Assembly: GCA_003500955.1 (NCBI GenBank) | Contig: DNQP01000008.1 | Location: 1-12,666, forward strand | Origin: Curvibacter sp. | Lineage (GTDB): Bacteria > Pseudomonadota > Gammaproteobacteria > Burkholderiales > Burkholderiaceae_C | Length of the DNA stretch: 12,666 bases | Direction of reading: 5' to 3' | In this document: piece after piece, positions 1 through 6,426 of the stretch | Position numbering within the stretch: position 1 is the stretch's first letter | How the letters are laid out: each line of letters starts with the position of its first letter | Translations under genes and position numbers: made by a program | Notes under the pieces: model-generated | Database searches by the model: none | Told to the model about the DNA's origin: nothing | The model's input: the letters and a program-made list of their open reading frames with translations, nothing else

Positions 1-801
1 CAGACGCCAGGTGTCTACGCTGCGCAGGCTGGCCACCTGCAGGGCCAGCTCGGTGCCCGGCGGGTAGCGCTCAGGCTGGCTGGCCAGCAGGCTGGCGATC
101 TGCACGAACACGCTGAGCGGGTCCTGGGTGCCCGGGCTCAGGGCCACGTTGGGCGCGCCCTCGCTGAAGCGCAGCTGGGCCTGCGGGTGATCGAACTCGG
201 TGACCCGCTCACGCCGGTAACGGTCGGTGAAGCGTTGCGGCTGCAGGCCCTCGGCGGTGATGCGGCCGCGGCTGCCCTGCACGCGCGAGCCCAGCAGGAA
301 GGCGCTCACCTCCAGCCGCGCGTCGTAGTCCCGGCCGTCGTGGGCCCAGAGCAGCTCCCCGCTGGCGTGGTAGCTCACACCCTTCACCTCGCCTTGCATG
401 CGGTAGGTCACGCGCAGGGAGCCGGGGACGATGGCGGGCGTCGGCGCGGGCTCGGCAAGAGGGGCCGCGGGCGGGGGTGCTGGCTCGGCCACAGGCGGGG
501 CGGTCTCCGGAGGTGGCACGGGCGCAGCCGATTCGGCCACGGGCTCGGGGGGAGGTGCCTCGGGCGGCGCGGGCGGTGGTGCCAGCGCCGGTGCCGGGGC
601 AGGGCTCGGGCGTCGGGGGGCTCGGGTTGTTTTAGGGGATGCGGCCGGTGCCGGCGCAGCCGCAAGGGCGTAGACCAGGGGCTGGGCGATGGTGCTGCGG
701 TAGGGGGCTTGCACACGCGGGCCGAACAGCGCCAGCAGGAGCAGGTGCAGCGCCAGCGCCAGCAGCGCACACAGCAGCAGTCGACGCCAGGGATGGGGCA
801 T
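1..801 (-). CDS. DUF3108 domain-containing envelope protein (3' end outside window)
   Basis: The first 267 codons of a minus-strand gene that runs off the left edge. Seen: an N-terminal hydrophobic anchor (about residues 8-27, Leu/Ala-rich after MPHPWRR), then a long Pro/Ala/Glu-rich linker (about residues 45-125, with APPPEP- and PPPETAPP-like runs), then a folded region starting near SLRVTYRMQGEVKG that matches the DUF3108 pattern (YHASGELLW, RYRRERVTEFD). Known: DUF3108 proteins are common in Burkholderiales and predicted to be periplasmic or envelope-associated; their biochemical role is not established. The architecture of anchor, proline-rich spacer and periplasmic domain recalls TonB, but no TonB C-terminal domain is visible. 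The ATG at 801 follows the IclR stop codon by 2 bases and has no clear Shine-Dalgarno, so translational coupling to the regulator gene is likely. The start was chosen because the hydrophobic anchor begins right after it. Family assignment is fairly secure, function unknown. Confidence 0.82.
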   Translation of the reverse strand, partial: MPHPWRRLLLCALLALALHLLLLALFGPRVQAPYRSTIAQPLVYALAAAPAPAASPKTTRAPRRPSPAPAPALAPPPAPPEAPPPEPVAESAAPVPPPETAPPVAEPAPPPAAPLAEPAPTPAIVPGSLRVTYRMQGEVKGVSYHASGELLWAHDGRDYDARLEVSAFLLGSRVQGSRGRITAEGLQPQRFTDRYRRERVTEFDHPQAQLRFSEGAPNVALSPGTQDPLSVFVQIASLLASQPERYPPGTELALQVASLRSVDTWRL

Positions 802-803
802 GG

Positions 804-1583
804 TCAGTCGGCGTGGCCGAGTTCGTGCGAGAGCTGGCGCGCGGCCTGGCCCAGCGGCGTGGCGACGGCGCCGTTCCAGTCCGTGTCGAAGGTGGCGATC
901 GAGCCCATGGCCACGATGCCCAGCACCAGGTGGCCGTCGAAGTCGAACACCGGTGCGCAAAAGCCCGCAACGCCAGGCAGCAGCGTGTCCACCACGCGCG
1001 CCAGGCCGCGGCTGCGCACATCGTCGAGCAGCGCCTTGAGTTCGGCCTGCGTGCGCGGCAGGTCGGTGCGGCCGAGCTGCCGCGCGCGGGCCAGCTCGGC
1101 GCGCAGCAGGGGCGCGATGGCCTCGCGCGAGACATGGGCCGCGAAGCAGCGCCCCGTGGCCGAGGACAGCAGGGGCATGACATCGCCCAGGCGCAGGTTC
1201 ACGGTGACGGCCTCGGGTGACTCTTCCCAGTGCACGATGGTCGGGCCGTGGTTGCCCCAGACGGCCAGCGCCAGCGTGTGACCGATCTGCGGCATCAGCG
1301 CGGGCAGGCGTTCGCGTGCCAGCTTCACGGCGTCGAGCCGGGTGATGGCCGCCAGGCCCATGCGCAGCGCGGCGGGGCCCAGGTCGTAGCGCGCGCTGGC
1401 CGTGTCCTGGCTGACCAGGCCCAGGCGCTGGAAGCTCACGAGGTAGCGGTGCGCCTTGGCCGCGCTCATGCTGGCGGCAGCGGCCAGGTCGCGCAGCATC
1501 AGCGGGCCGCGTGCGCGCGCCAAGGCCTCCAGCAGGGCGTAGCCCACCTCGACGGACTGGATGCCTGCGCGTGTCTTGTCCAT
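804..1583 (-). CDS. IclR-family transcriptional regulator
   Basis: A 259-residue protein of normal IclR-family length. Seen: an N-terminal winged helix-turn-helix (about residues 8-75, including LRDLAAAASMSAAKAHRYL and GLVSQDTASARYDLG) and a C-terminal effector-binding domain (about 85-255) carrying the family signature PLLSSATGRCFAA (137-149) and GFCAPVFDFDG (207-217). Known: IclR proteins bind small carboxylic or aromatic ligands in the C-terminal domain and usually control a divergent or adjacent catabolic operon, as repressor or activator. Context: it is divergent from an FAH-family hydrolase 73 bases away, so that gene is the likely target (inference). The upstream sequence has no obvious Shine-Dalgarno before the ATG at 1583. 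The DUF3108 gene follows 2 bases after the stop and is probably co-transcribed. Effector unknown. Confidence 0.93.
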   Translation of the reverse strand: MDKTRAGIQSVEVGYALLEALARARGPLMLRDLAAAASMSAAKAHRYLVSFQRLGLVSQDTASARYDLGPAALRMGLAAITRLDAVKLARERLPALMPQIGHTLALAVWGNHGPTIVHWEESPEAVTVNLRLGDVMPLLSSATGRCFAAHVSREAIAPLLRAELARARQLGRTDLPRTQAELKALLDDVRSRGLARVVDTLLPGVAGFCAPVFDFDGHLVLGIVAMGSIATFDTDWNGAVATPLGQAARQLSHELGHAD

Positions 1584-1602
1584 GGTGTAATAAAAGACTC
1601 TA

Positions 1603-1621
1603 GGTTTCGCCCAGCGAGACC
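1603..1621. promoter_or_regulatory. candidate IclR operator (imperfect inverted repeat)
   Basis: Between the divergent IclR gene and the hydrolase gene, GGTTTCGC (1603-1610) and GCGAGACC (1614-1621) form an inverted repeat with 7 of 8 pairs matching around a 3-base centre. Size and position suit an IclR-family operator controlling both directions. This is inferred from symmetry and location only. The whole intergenic region is 1584-1656 and must hold both promoters; no convincing -35/-10 pair was seen. Confidence 0.35.
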
Positions 1622-1656
1622 GCCTGAACGATCAGCAAACACATACTCACACGTCG

Positions 1657-2667
1657 ATGAAGCTTGCCACCTACAAGGACGGTTCGCGTGACGGCCAATT
1701 GGTCGTCGTCTCGCGCGATCTGAGCACGGCGCATTATGCGACCGGCATCGCCCAGCACCTGCAGCAGGTGCTGGATGACTGGAACTTCCTCTCGCCCCAG
1801 CTGCAGGATCTGTACGTCACGCTCAACCAGGGCAAGGCGCGTCACGCCTTCCCCTTCGATCCCAAGATGTGTATGGCGCCGCTGCCGCGCGCCTACCAGT
1901 GGGCCGACGGCTCGGCCTACATCAACCACGTCGAGCTGGTGCGCCTGGCCCGCAAGTCCGAGGTGCCGGCCAGCTTCTACACCGACCCGCTGATGTACCA
2001 GGGCGGCAGCGACGACTTCCTCGGCCCTTGCGACGATGTGGTCTGCGTGAGCGAGACGCACGGCATCGACTTCGAGGCCGAGGTGGCCGTGGTCACGGCC
2101 GATGTGCCCATGGGTGCCGGCCCCGAGCAGGCCATCGACGGTATCCGCCTGCTGATGATCGCCAACGACGTGAGCCTGCGCAACCTCATCCCCGACGAGC
2201 TGGCCAAGGGCTTCGGCTTTCTGCAGAGCAAGCCCGCTACCGCCTTCGGTCCCGTGGCCGTCACGCCCGACGAGCTCGGCGAGGCCTGGGCCGGTGGTCG
2301 CGTGCACCTCACGCTGCAGAGCGTGTGGAACGGCCGCACCGTGGGCATGTGCGAGGCGGGCGAGGAGATGACCTTCCACTTCGGCCAGCTGATTGCGCAT
2401 CTGGCCAAGACGCGCAACGTCCGCGCGGGCAGCATCATCGGCTCGGGCACGGTGAGCAACCGCGCCACCGAGACGAATGGCAAGAAGGAATGGAGCAAGG
2501 GCTACAGCTGCATCGCCGAGAAGCGCGCCATCGAGACCATCCTCGATGGCCAGCCCGTCACCGACTACATGAAGTTCGGCGACACCATCCGTATCGAGAT
2601 GAAGGGCAAGGACGGTCAATCCGTCTTCGGCGCCATCGAGCAGAAGATCGCGCCGCTGGCTGGCTGA
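1657..2667 (+). CDS. fumarylacetoacetate hydrolase family protein, two-domain type
   Basis: A 336-residue enzyme. Seen: an N-terminal domain starting MKLATYKDGSRDGQLVVVSRD that resembles the FAA_hydrolase_N_2 type (about 1-77), then the catalytic FAH fold (about 80-330). Probable metal ligands are E140 and E142 in IDFEAEVAVV and D171 in ANDVSLR; D110 in FYTDPLMYQGG may match the fourth ligand of true fumarylacetoacetases. The glycine-rich GSGTVSNR (262-269) fits the FAH active-site loop. Known: this family cleaves fumarylacetoacetate in tyrosine/homogentisate breakdown or related acylpyruvates in aromatic catabolism. Context: single gene divergent from an IclR regulator and followed by a strong terminator; homogentisate dioxygenase and maleylacetoacetate isomerase are not in the window, so the substrate is open. 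The ATG at 1657 has no good Shine-Dalgarno, but the N-terminus matches the family start. Confidence 0.92.
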   Translation: MKLATYKDGSRDGQLVVVSRDLSTAHYATGIAQHLQQVLDDWNFLSPQLQDLYVTLNQGKARHAFPFDPKMCMAPLPRAYQWADGSAYINHVELVRLARKSEVPASFYTDPLMYQGGSDDFLGPCDDVVCVSETHGIDFEAEVAVVTADVPMGAGPEQAIDGIRLLMIANDVSLRNLIPDELAKGFGFLQSKPATAFGPVAVTPDELGEAWAGGRVHLTLQSVWNGRTVGMCEAGEEMTFHFGQLIAHLAKTRNVRAGSIIGSGTVSNRATETNGKKEWSKGYSCIAEKRAIETILDGQPVTDYMKFGDTIRIEMKGKDGQSVFGAIEQKIAPLAG

Positions 2668-2686
2668 GCTGCACCGCTGCGGCAAG

Positions 2687-2720
2687 AGAAAAGGCGCTCC
2701 ACGGAGCGCCTTTTCTTCTT
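2687..2720. terminator. bidirectional intrinsic terminator
   Basis: AGAAAAGGCGCTCC (2687-2700) and GGAGCGCCTTTTCT (2703-2716) are perfect 14-base complements; in practice a 13-bp stem with a 4-base CACG loop. A T-rich tract follows on the plus strand (TTTTCTTCTT), and the symmetric stem gives TTTTCTCTT on the minus strand. It sits between the convergent hydrolase gene (stop at 2667) and the eRF1-like gene (stop at 2737), so it can end transcription from both sides. Confidence 0.9.
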
Positions 2721-2736
2721 CTGCACGGAGAAGATC

Positions 2737-3141
2737 TCAGGCCTGGCCCTGCATGCGGTCGTACTTCAGGAAGTACTGTTTGGCCATGGCCACGAGCTGG
2801 CCGTCGCTCGGGTGGTCGCTGGAGATCACGTCCACGATGGCCTGGTCGATGTCCTTGTCGTGGCGCGCGCAATGCGCCTTGAACTCATCCTTGGCCTGGG
2901 CCGGGCCGGTGACCAGGATCTCGTGCACGCCTTTGAGTGACTCGGCGATCGCGTGGTAGTAGACCTCGTCGCCGTTCTTCGGGCTGTGCGGGGTCTTGGG
3001 CAGGTCGCCGCGGCCCGGCGCGCCGCCAGCCTTGTGGGTACTGCGCGACTTGATCTTCTGCGCCGCGATGTGCTCACGGTCGAAGAGGATGACGTAGGCC
3101 TCGTTGCGGTCGAGCCAGACGATGGCGTGGAAGGTGCTCAT
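2737..3141 (-). CDS. small eRF1/Pelota domain-3-like protein ('translational machinery protein')
   Basis: A 134-residue protein. An open frame extends further upstream (to 3357), but that part overlaps the zinc-finger gene and has shadow-frame composition. The start at 3141 (MSTFHAIVWLDRNEAYVIL) is chosen because AGGAG lies just upstream. Seen: an N-terminal beta-rich segment, a basic loop with KIKSRSTHKAGG, a YYHAIAESLKGVHEILVTGPAQAKDEF segment (about 62-88), and a C-terminal helix ending near YFLKYDRMQGQA. Known: this bacterial family is annotated by resemblance to the third domain of archaeal/eukaryotic release factor eRF1 or Pelota; the ILVTGPAQAK-type strand-loop-helix is typical. Its activity is not established. 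It lacks the GTPase and peptide-release domains. Context: 37 bases downstream of a DksA/TraR-type gene, probably one operon preceded by an FNR-like box. A role in ribosome-associated stress response is only an inference. Confidence 0.85.
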   Translation of the reverse strand: MSTFHAIVWLDRNEAYVILFDREHIAAQKIKSRSTHKAGGAPGRGDLPKTPHSPKNGDEVYYHAIAESLKGVHEILVTGPAQAKDEFKAHCARHDKDIDQAIVDVISSDHPSDGQLVAMAKQYFLKYDRMQGQA

Positions 3142-3178
3142 GCGGGGGTCTCCTGCTTGGTGTCGATGAAATGAGGGG

Positions 3179-3547
3179 TCAGCGACGCGCGTGCTCCAGC
3201 CGGTCTTGGCAGACGATGCAGCGCGCGGTCTCGGGGGCGGCATGCAGGCGTGCGTCCGGGATCTCGGCGCCACAGTCGGTGCAGACGCCATAGACGCCCG
3301 TCTCGATGCGCTGCAGTGCCGCGTCGATGGCGTCGAGCTCGGCGCTCTCGCGCGCATCGAGCGTGAACTCCAGGCCGCGCTCGCTTTCCATCTGCGCGCG
3401 CGAGTCGGGTTCGCGTTCGCCGAAGTGGGTGGCCGAGGACTCGGCGCGTCCGACCGGGCCGCCGCGCAGGCTGGCGAGCTGGCCGAGCAAGGTGGCGCGT
3501 TGCGCCAGCAACTGTTGCTTGTACGACGTGCTGTCTCGAATGCTCAT
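3179..3547 (-). CDS. TraR/DksA-family C4 zinc-finger protein
   Basis: A 122-residue protein starting at the ATG at 3547 (MSIRDSTSYKQQ), chosen over an in-frame upstream ATG at 3610 because AGGAG sits about 9 bases before it and the family start matches. Seen: an N-terminal helix (8-28), a loop, a second long helix (about 50-85, forming the coiled coil), then a C4 zinc finger with C89, C92, C110 and C113 (CTDC and CIVC separated by 17 residues). Known: DksA/TraR proteins enter the RNA polymerase secondary channel and tune initiation, often with ppGpp. Odd: where DksA has the acidic tip DxxDxA, this protein reads EPDSRA (46-51), so the second Asp is not in the standard place; the regulatory chemistry may differ from canonical DksA. 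It is shorter than E. coli DksA. Co-directional with the eRF1-like gene; likely regulated by the FNR-like site upstream. Confidence 0.93.
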   Translation of the reverse strand: MSIRDSTSYKQQLLAQRATLLGQLASLRGGPVGRAESSATHFGEREPDSRAQMESERGLEFTLDARESAELDAIDAALQRIETGVYGVCTDCGAEIPDARLHAAPETARCIVCQDRLEHARR

Positions 3548-3568
3548 GGCGGATCTCCTGATGCGGTC

Positions 3569-3610
3569 ATCATGCGCCCGCGATCCGTGGGCGTCTTTGA
3601 TGCATGTCAA
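3569..3610 (-). promoter_or_regulatory. predicted FNR/Anr-dependent class II promoter
   Basis: TTGAT-GCAT-GTCAA at 3597-3610 matches the FNR/Anr consensus TTGAT-N4-ATCAA at 9 of 10 positions. Reading on the minus strand, CATGAT at 3574-3569 matches the -10 consensus at 4 of 6 positions. If it is the -10, the start site is near 3562 and the box centre (3603.5) falls at -41.5, the class II activation position of FNR-type regulators. The leader would be about 15 bases and contains the Shine-Dalgarno AGGAG for the zinc-finger gene at 3547. No -35 hexamer is needed at such promoters. The geometry is seen; FNR control is inferred. Confidence 0.65.
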
Positions 3611-3654
3611 GCCATACGGTCAGACCTAGCGGGGGCCCGGGGTCGGGGCTCGGC

Positions 3655-3660
3655 GATAAT
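3655..3660 (+). promoter_or_regulatory. possible -10 element of the copper cluster
   Basis: GATAAT at 3655-3660 matches the -10 consensus at 5 of 6 positions and lies 7 bases before the ATG at 3668. Initiation there would give a leaderless or nearly leaderless transcript, which agrees with the lack of a Shine-Dalgarno in front of the DUF2946 gene. No -35 is evident in the G-rich stretch upstream. The FNR-like box at 3597-3610 would be centred near -63, close to but not exactly at a class I position. Confidence 0.35.
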
Positions 3661-3667
3661 CCGGGCC

Positions 3668-4024
3668 ATGCAAGCCCTGCGCCACGCCCGTTTCCTCGCC
3701 CGCCTCGTGCTGGCGTGGTTCGTGCTGTCGCTGGGCGTGGCCATCGCCACGCCGCTGGTGCAGCCCCAGTCGTTGGAACTCATCTGCGCCACGGGTGGCG
3801 CGATGAAGCTCATCGTCAAGAACACCGACGGCACGGCGCAGGAACGCGGCCACACGCTGGACTGCCCCCTGTGCGCGACGGCGGCCGCACCGCCGCCGGT
3901 GCTCATGCCGGTGATCGTCGCGGCCTCGCCGCTGGCCCATGCGCTGCAGCCCGTGGCCGCGGCCCATATCGCGGCCCGCACCGCCGCGCCGCTGCCGCCA
4001 CGCGGCCCACCCACGCTCTCCTGA
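3668..4024 (+). CDS. DUF2946 family protein
   Basis: A 118-residue protein. The frame is open further upstream (from 3191), but that section is antisense to the zinc-finger gene; the ATG at 3668 gives the expected basic-hydrophobic N-terminus (MQALRHARFLARLVLAWFVLSLGVAIATP). Seen: a signal or anchor helix (about 9-28), then LELICATGGAMKLI (36-49) and HTLDCPLCATA (62-72), the paired Cys features of DUF2946. Known: DUF2946 proteins are small envelope proteins often found beside TonB-dependent receptors, copper chaperones and other copper genes; the conserved Cys and His suggest metal handling, but no activity has been established. Context: first gene of a same-strand run (DUF2946, receptor, YcnI, PCu(A)C), with 73 bases to the receptor. 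No clear Shine-Dalgarno precedes the start. Confidence 0.85.
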   Translation: MQALRHARFLARLVLAWFVLSLGVAIATPLVQPQSLELICATGGAMKLIVKNTDGTAQERGHTLDCPLCATAAAPPPVLMPVIVAASPLAHALQPVAAAHIAARTAAPLPPRGPPTLS

Positions 4025-4097
4025 TCCATCCGCACAGCCCGCCTGAGCGCCTGCGCGCAGGCCCGGCTGCCTGTTTCGATGTTTCCGGAGCGTTCCC

Positions 4098-6410
4098 ATG
4101 CGGAAGACCCGCCTGGCCTGGGCCCTGGCCCTGGCTATTCCCGTGCCCCTGCTGGCACACCCCCCGGCCTCGGCTGAAGCCGACAAGGCCGAGGCGCCCG
4201 TCAAGTCCCTGGGCGTGGTGACGGTCAACAGCGGCCAGCCGACCTCTCTGCCCACGCAGATCCCCGCCACCATCGAGGGCGTGACGCGCGAGCAGATCGA
4301 AGAGACCGTCAACGCCACCGACAGCCCCGACGCGCTCAAATACTTCCCCAGCCTGCTGGTGCGCAAGCGCTACATCGGCGACTACAACCACGCCGTGCTC
4401 TCCAGCCGCGCCTCGGGCACAGGCAACAGCGCGCGTTCCGCGGTGTATGCCGACGGTATCCTGCTCTCCAACTACCTGGGCAATGGCGCCACCTACGCGC
4501 CGCGCTGGGGCCTGGTGAGCCCGGAGGAGATCGAGCGCGTCGATGTGATGTACGGCCCCTACTCGGCCGCCTACCCGGGCAACTCGGTCGGCGCCGTGGT
4601 GGACTACGTGACCCGCATGCCCAGGGCCTTTGAGGGGACGGCCGGCGTCTCGGTCTTCCGGCAGAACTTCCAGCTCTACGGCACCGACGCCTCTTATGGC
4701 GGCCAGCAGGCCAATGCCTCGCTGGGCAACCGCAGCGGCGACTGGTCCTGGCGCCTCAGCCTGAGCCACACCGACAGCACGGGCCAGCCGCTGGTGTTTG
4801 CCACCACGCCAGTTGCCACCACGGGTGGCGCAGGCACGATCCCCGTCACGGGCGCCGTACGCGCGCCGAACACCACCAACGCCGACACCTGGGTCTGGGG
4901 CACCAACACCCAGTACCGCACCCGTCAGGACCAGGCCAAGATCCGGCTGGCCTACGACATCAGCCCCACGCTGCGCGCCAGCTACACCCTGGGCGTGTGG
5001 ATGAACGATGCCGAAGGCAACCCGCAGACCTATCTGCGCGATGCCTCGGGCAACCCGGTCTACAGCGGCGCGGTGCAGGTCCATGGCCAGAACTACAACC
5101 TGACCGGCAGCAGCAGCCCCTTCAACGCCACGCGTGAGAAGCTGACGCACCTGATGCACGGTCTCTCGCTCAAGAGCAACACGCAAGGCGAGTGGGATTG
5201 GGAGCTGGCGGCCAGCCTCTACGACTACGCCCAGGACCAGCTGCGCCGCACCACGGTGATCTCAGCCGCCAGCTTCAACGGCGGGAACGGCACCCTCACC
5301 GACCAGAACGGTACCGGCTGGATGACCCTTGTGGCGCGCGGCACCTGGCGGCCGCAGGGTGTGAAAGGCGCGCATATCGTGGACTTCGGCGCCCAGCAGG
5401 ACGTCTACCGCCTGCGTATCCTGACCTCGGCCGTCACGGGCAACTGGCTCAGCGATGCCCCGGGCACGGTGAACAGCGATGTGGGCGGCGAGACCCGCAC
5501 GCTGGCGCTCTACGCCCAGGACACCTGGAACTTCGCGCCGCGCTTGAAGACGGTGTTGGGCGCGCGCCTGGAGAACTGGAACGCCCACAGCGGCACCACC
5601 TACAACAGCACCTCAACGCCAGCACGCGTGGACTACGCGAGCCGCAGCGAGAACTACATCTCGCCCAAGGCCTCGCTGGCTTACCAGTGGTCATCCGATA
5701 AGGTGCTCAAGCTGGCCAGCGGCCGTGCCGTGCGCATGCCGACGGTGTCCGAGCTCTACGGTGCCACCAGCAACGCCACGCTGACACTGATCAACGACCC
5801 CAACCTGCGGCCCGAGAAGTCGGTCACCACCGAGCTGACGCTCGAGCAGGATCTGGGCCATAGCCTGCTGCGCACCACCCTGTTCCACGAGACCACGCGC
5901 GACGCGCTCTACAGCCAGCTGATCCCCGGCAGCACCACGACCAGCCGCGTGCAGAACGTGGGCGAGGTGCGCACGGATGGCATCGAGCTGGCCTACAGCG
6001 GCAGCGGCGTGCTCGTACGCAGGCTGGATCTGCAGGGCAGCCTGACCTATGCGGACTCGCGCATCGTCAGCAACCCGGCCTTGCCCGCGAGCGAGGGCAA
6101 GATCCAGCCACGCGTGCCGGTCTGGCGTGCCACGGCCCTGGCCAGCTACCGCTTGGACGAGCAGCAGAGCGGCTCGCTGGGCGTGCGCTACAGCTGCAAG
6201 CAGTACTCGCGCCTGGACAACACCGACGTGAACGGCTCCGCCTACACGGGCGCCAGCCCCTACCTGGTGCTGGACGCGCGTTACCGCTACCGCGTTGCGC
6301 CCAAGACCGTGGCCTCGCTGGGTGTGGACAACCTGACCAATCGCACCTACTGGAACTTCCATCCCTATCCGCAACGCACCTGGGTGGCGGAGATCAAGCA
6401 CAGCTTCTGA
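4098..6410 (+). CDS. TonB-dependent outer-membrane receptor, probably for copper
   Basis: A 770-residue receptor. Seen: a signal peptide (MRKTRLAWALALAIPVPLLA, cleavage after A20 or after ASA26), a possible TonB-box region near SLGVVTVNSG, a plug domain (about 48-165, with TDSPDALKYFPSLLVRKR, a plug core around YADGILLSNYLG, and PEEIERVDVMYGPYSAAYPGNSVGAVV), and a 22-strand-type barrel (about 180-770) with LYAQDTW, SPKASLAYQW and DNLTNRTYW motifs, ending in Phe (EIKHSF) as expected for BAM recognition. GGAG at 4086-4089 precedes the ATG. Known: such receptors import metal complexes using TonB/ExbBD energy, none of which is encoded here. Odd: the mature protein shows only one Cys (in YSCKQYS near the C-terminus) and no Met/Cys-rich cluster, so copper specificity rests on its neighbours. 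A chelate (metallophore) substrate is an alternative. Confidence 0.92.
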   Translation: MRKTRLAWALALAIPVPLLAHPPASAEADKAEAPVKSLGVVTVNSGQPTSLPTQIPATIEGVTREQIEETVNATDSPDALKYFPSLLVRKRYIGDYNHAVLSSRASGTGNSARSAVYADGILLSNYLGNGATYAPRWGLVSPEEIERVDVMYGPYSAAYPGNSVGAVVDYVTRMPRAFEGTAGVSVFRQNFQLYGTDASYGGQQANASLGNRSGDWSWRLSLSHTDSTGQPLVFATTPVATTGGAGTIPVTGAVRAPNTTNADTWVWGTNTQYRTRQDQAKIRLAYDISPTLRASYTLGVWMNDAEGNPQTYLRDASGNPVYSGAVQVHGQNYNLTGSSSPFNATREKLTHLMHGLSLKSNTQGEWDWELAASLYDYAQDQLRRTTVISAASFNGGNGTLTDQNGTGWMTLVARGTWRPQGVKGAHIVDFGAQQDVYRLRILTSAVTGNWLSDAPGTVNSDVGGETRTLALYAQDTWNFAPRLKTVLGARLENWNAHSGTTYNSTSTPARVDYASRSENYISPKASLAYQWSSDKVLKLASGRAVRMPTVSELYGATSNATLTLINDPNLRPEKSVTTELTLEQDLGHSLLRTTLFHETTRDALYSQLIPGSTTTSRVQNVGEVRTDGIELAYSGSGVLVRRLDLQGSLTYADSRIVSNPALPASEGKIQPRVPVWRATALASYRLDEQQSGSLGVRYSCKQYSRLDNTDVNGSAYTGASPYLVLDARYRYRVAPKTVASLGVDNLTNRTYWNFHPYPQRTWVAEIKHSF

Positions 6411-6426
6411 ATTTCAAGGACACACC

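Noticed and set aside
187..1281. A 364-codon plus-strand open frame over the DUF3108 and IclR genes
   Set aside because: Highly repetitive Gly/Arg/Ser composition opposite two recognisable minus-strand genes.
1600..2685. A 361-codon minus-strand open frame opposite the hydrolase gene
   Set aside because: Shadow of the FAH gene; no recognisable protein features, and it ends inside the divergent promoter region.
3142..3357. Upstream extension of the eRF1-like gene to an earlier ATG at 3357
   Set aside because: It overlaps the zinc-finger gene in another frame, has Ser/Arg/Pro shadow composition, and a good ribosome-binding site marks the start at 3141.
3903..5186. A 427-codon minus-strand open frame over the DUF2946 and receptor genes
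   Set aside because: It is antisense to well-recognised plus-strand genes, with low-complexity Ala/Gly/Arg/Val composition and no family motif; such shadows are expected in GC-rich DNA.
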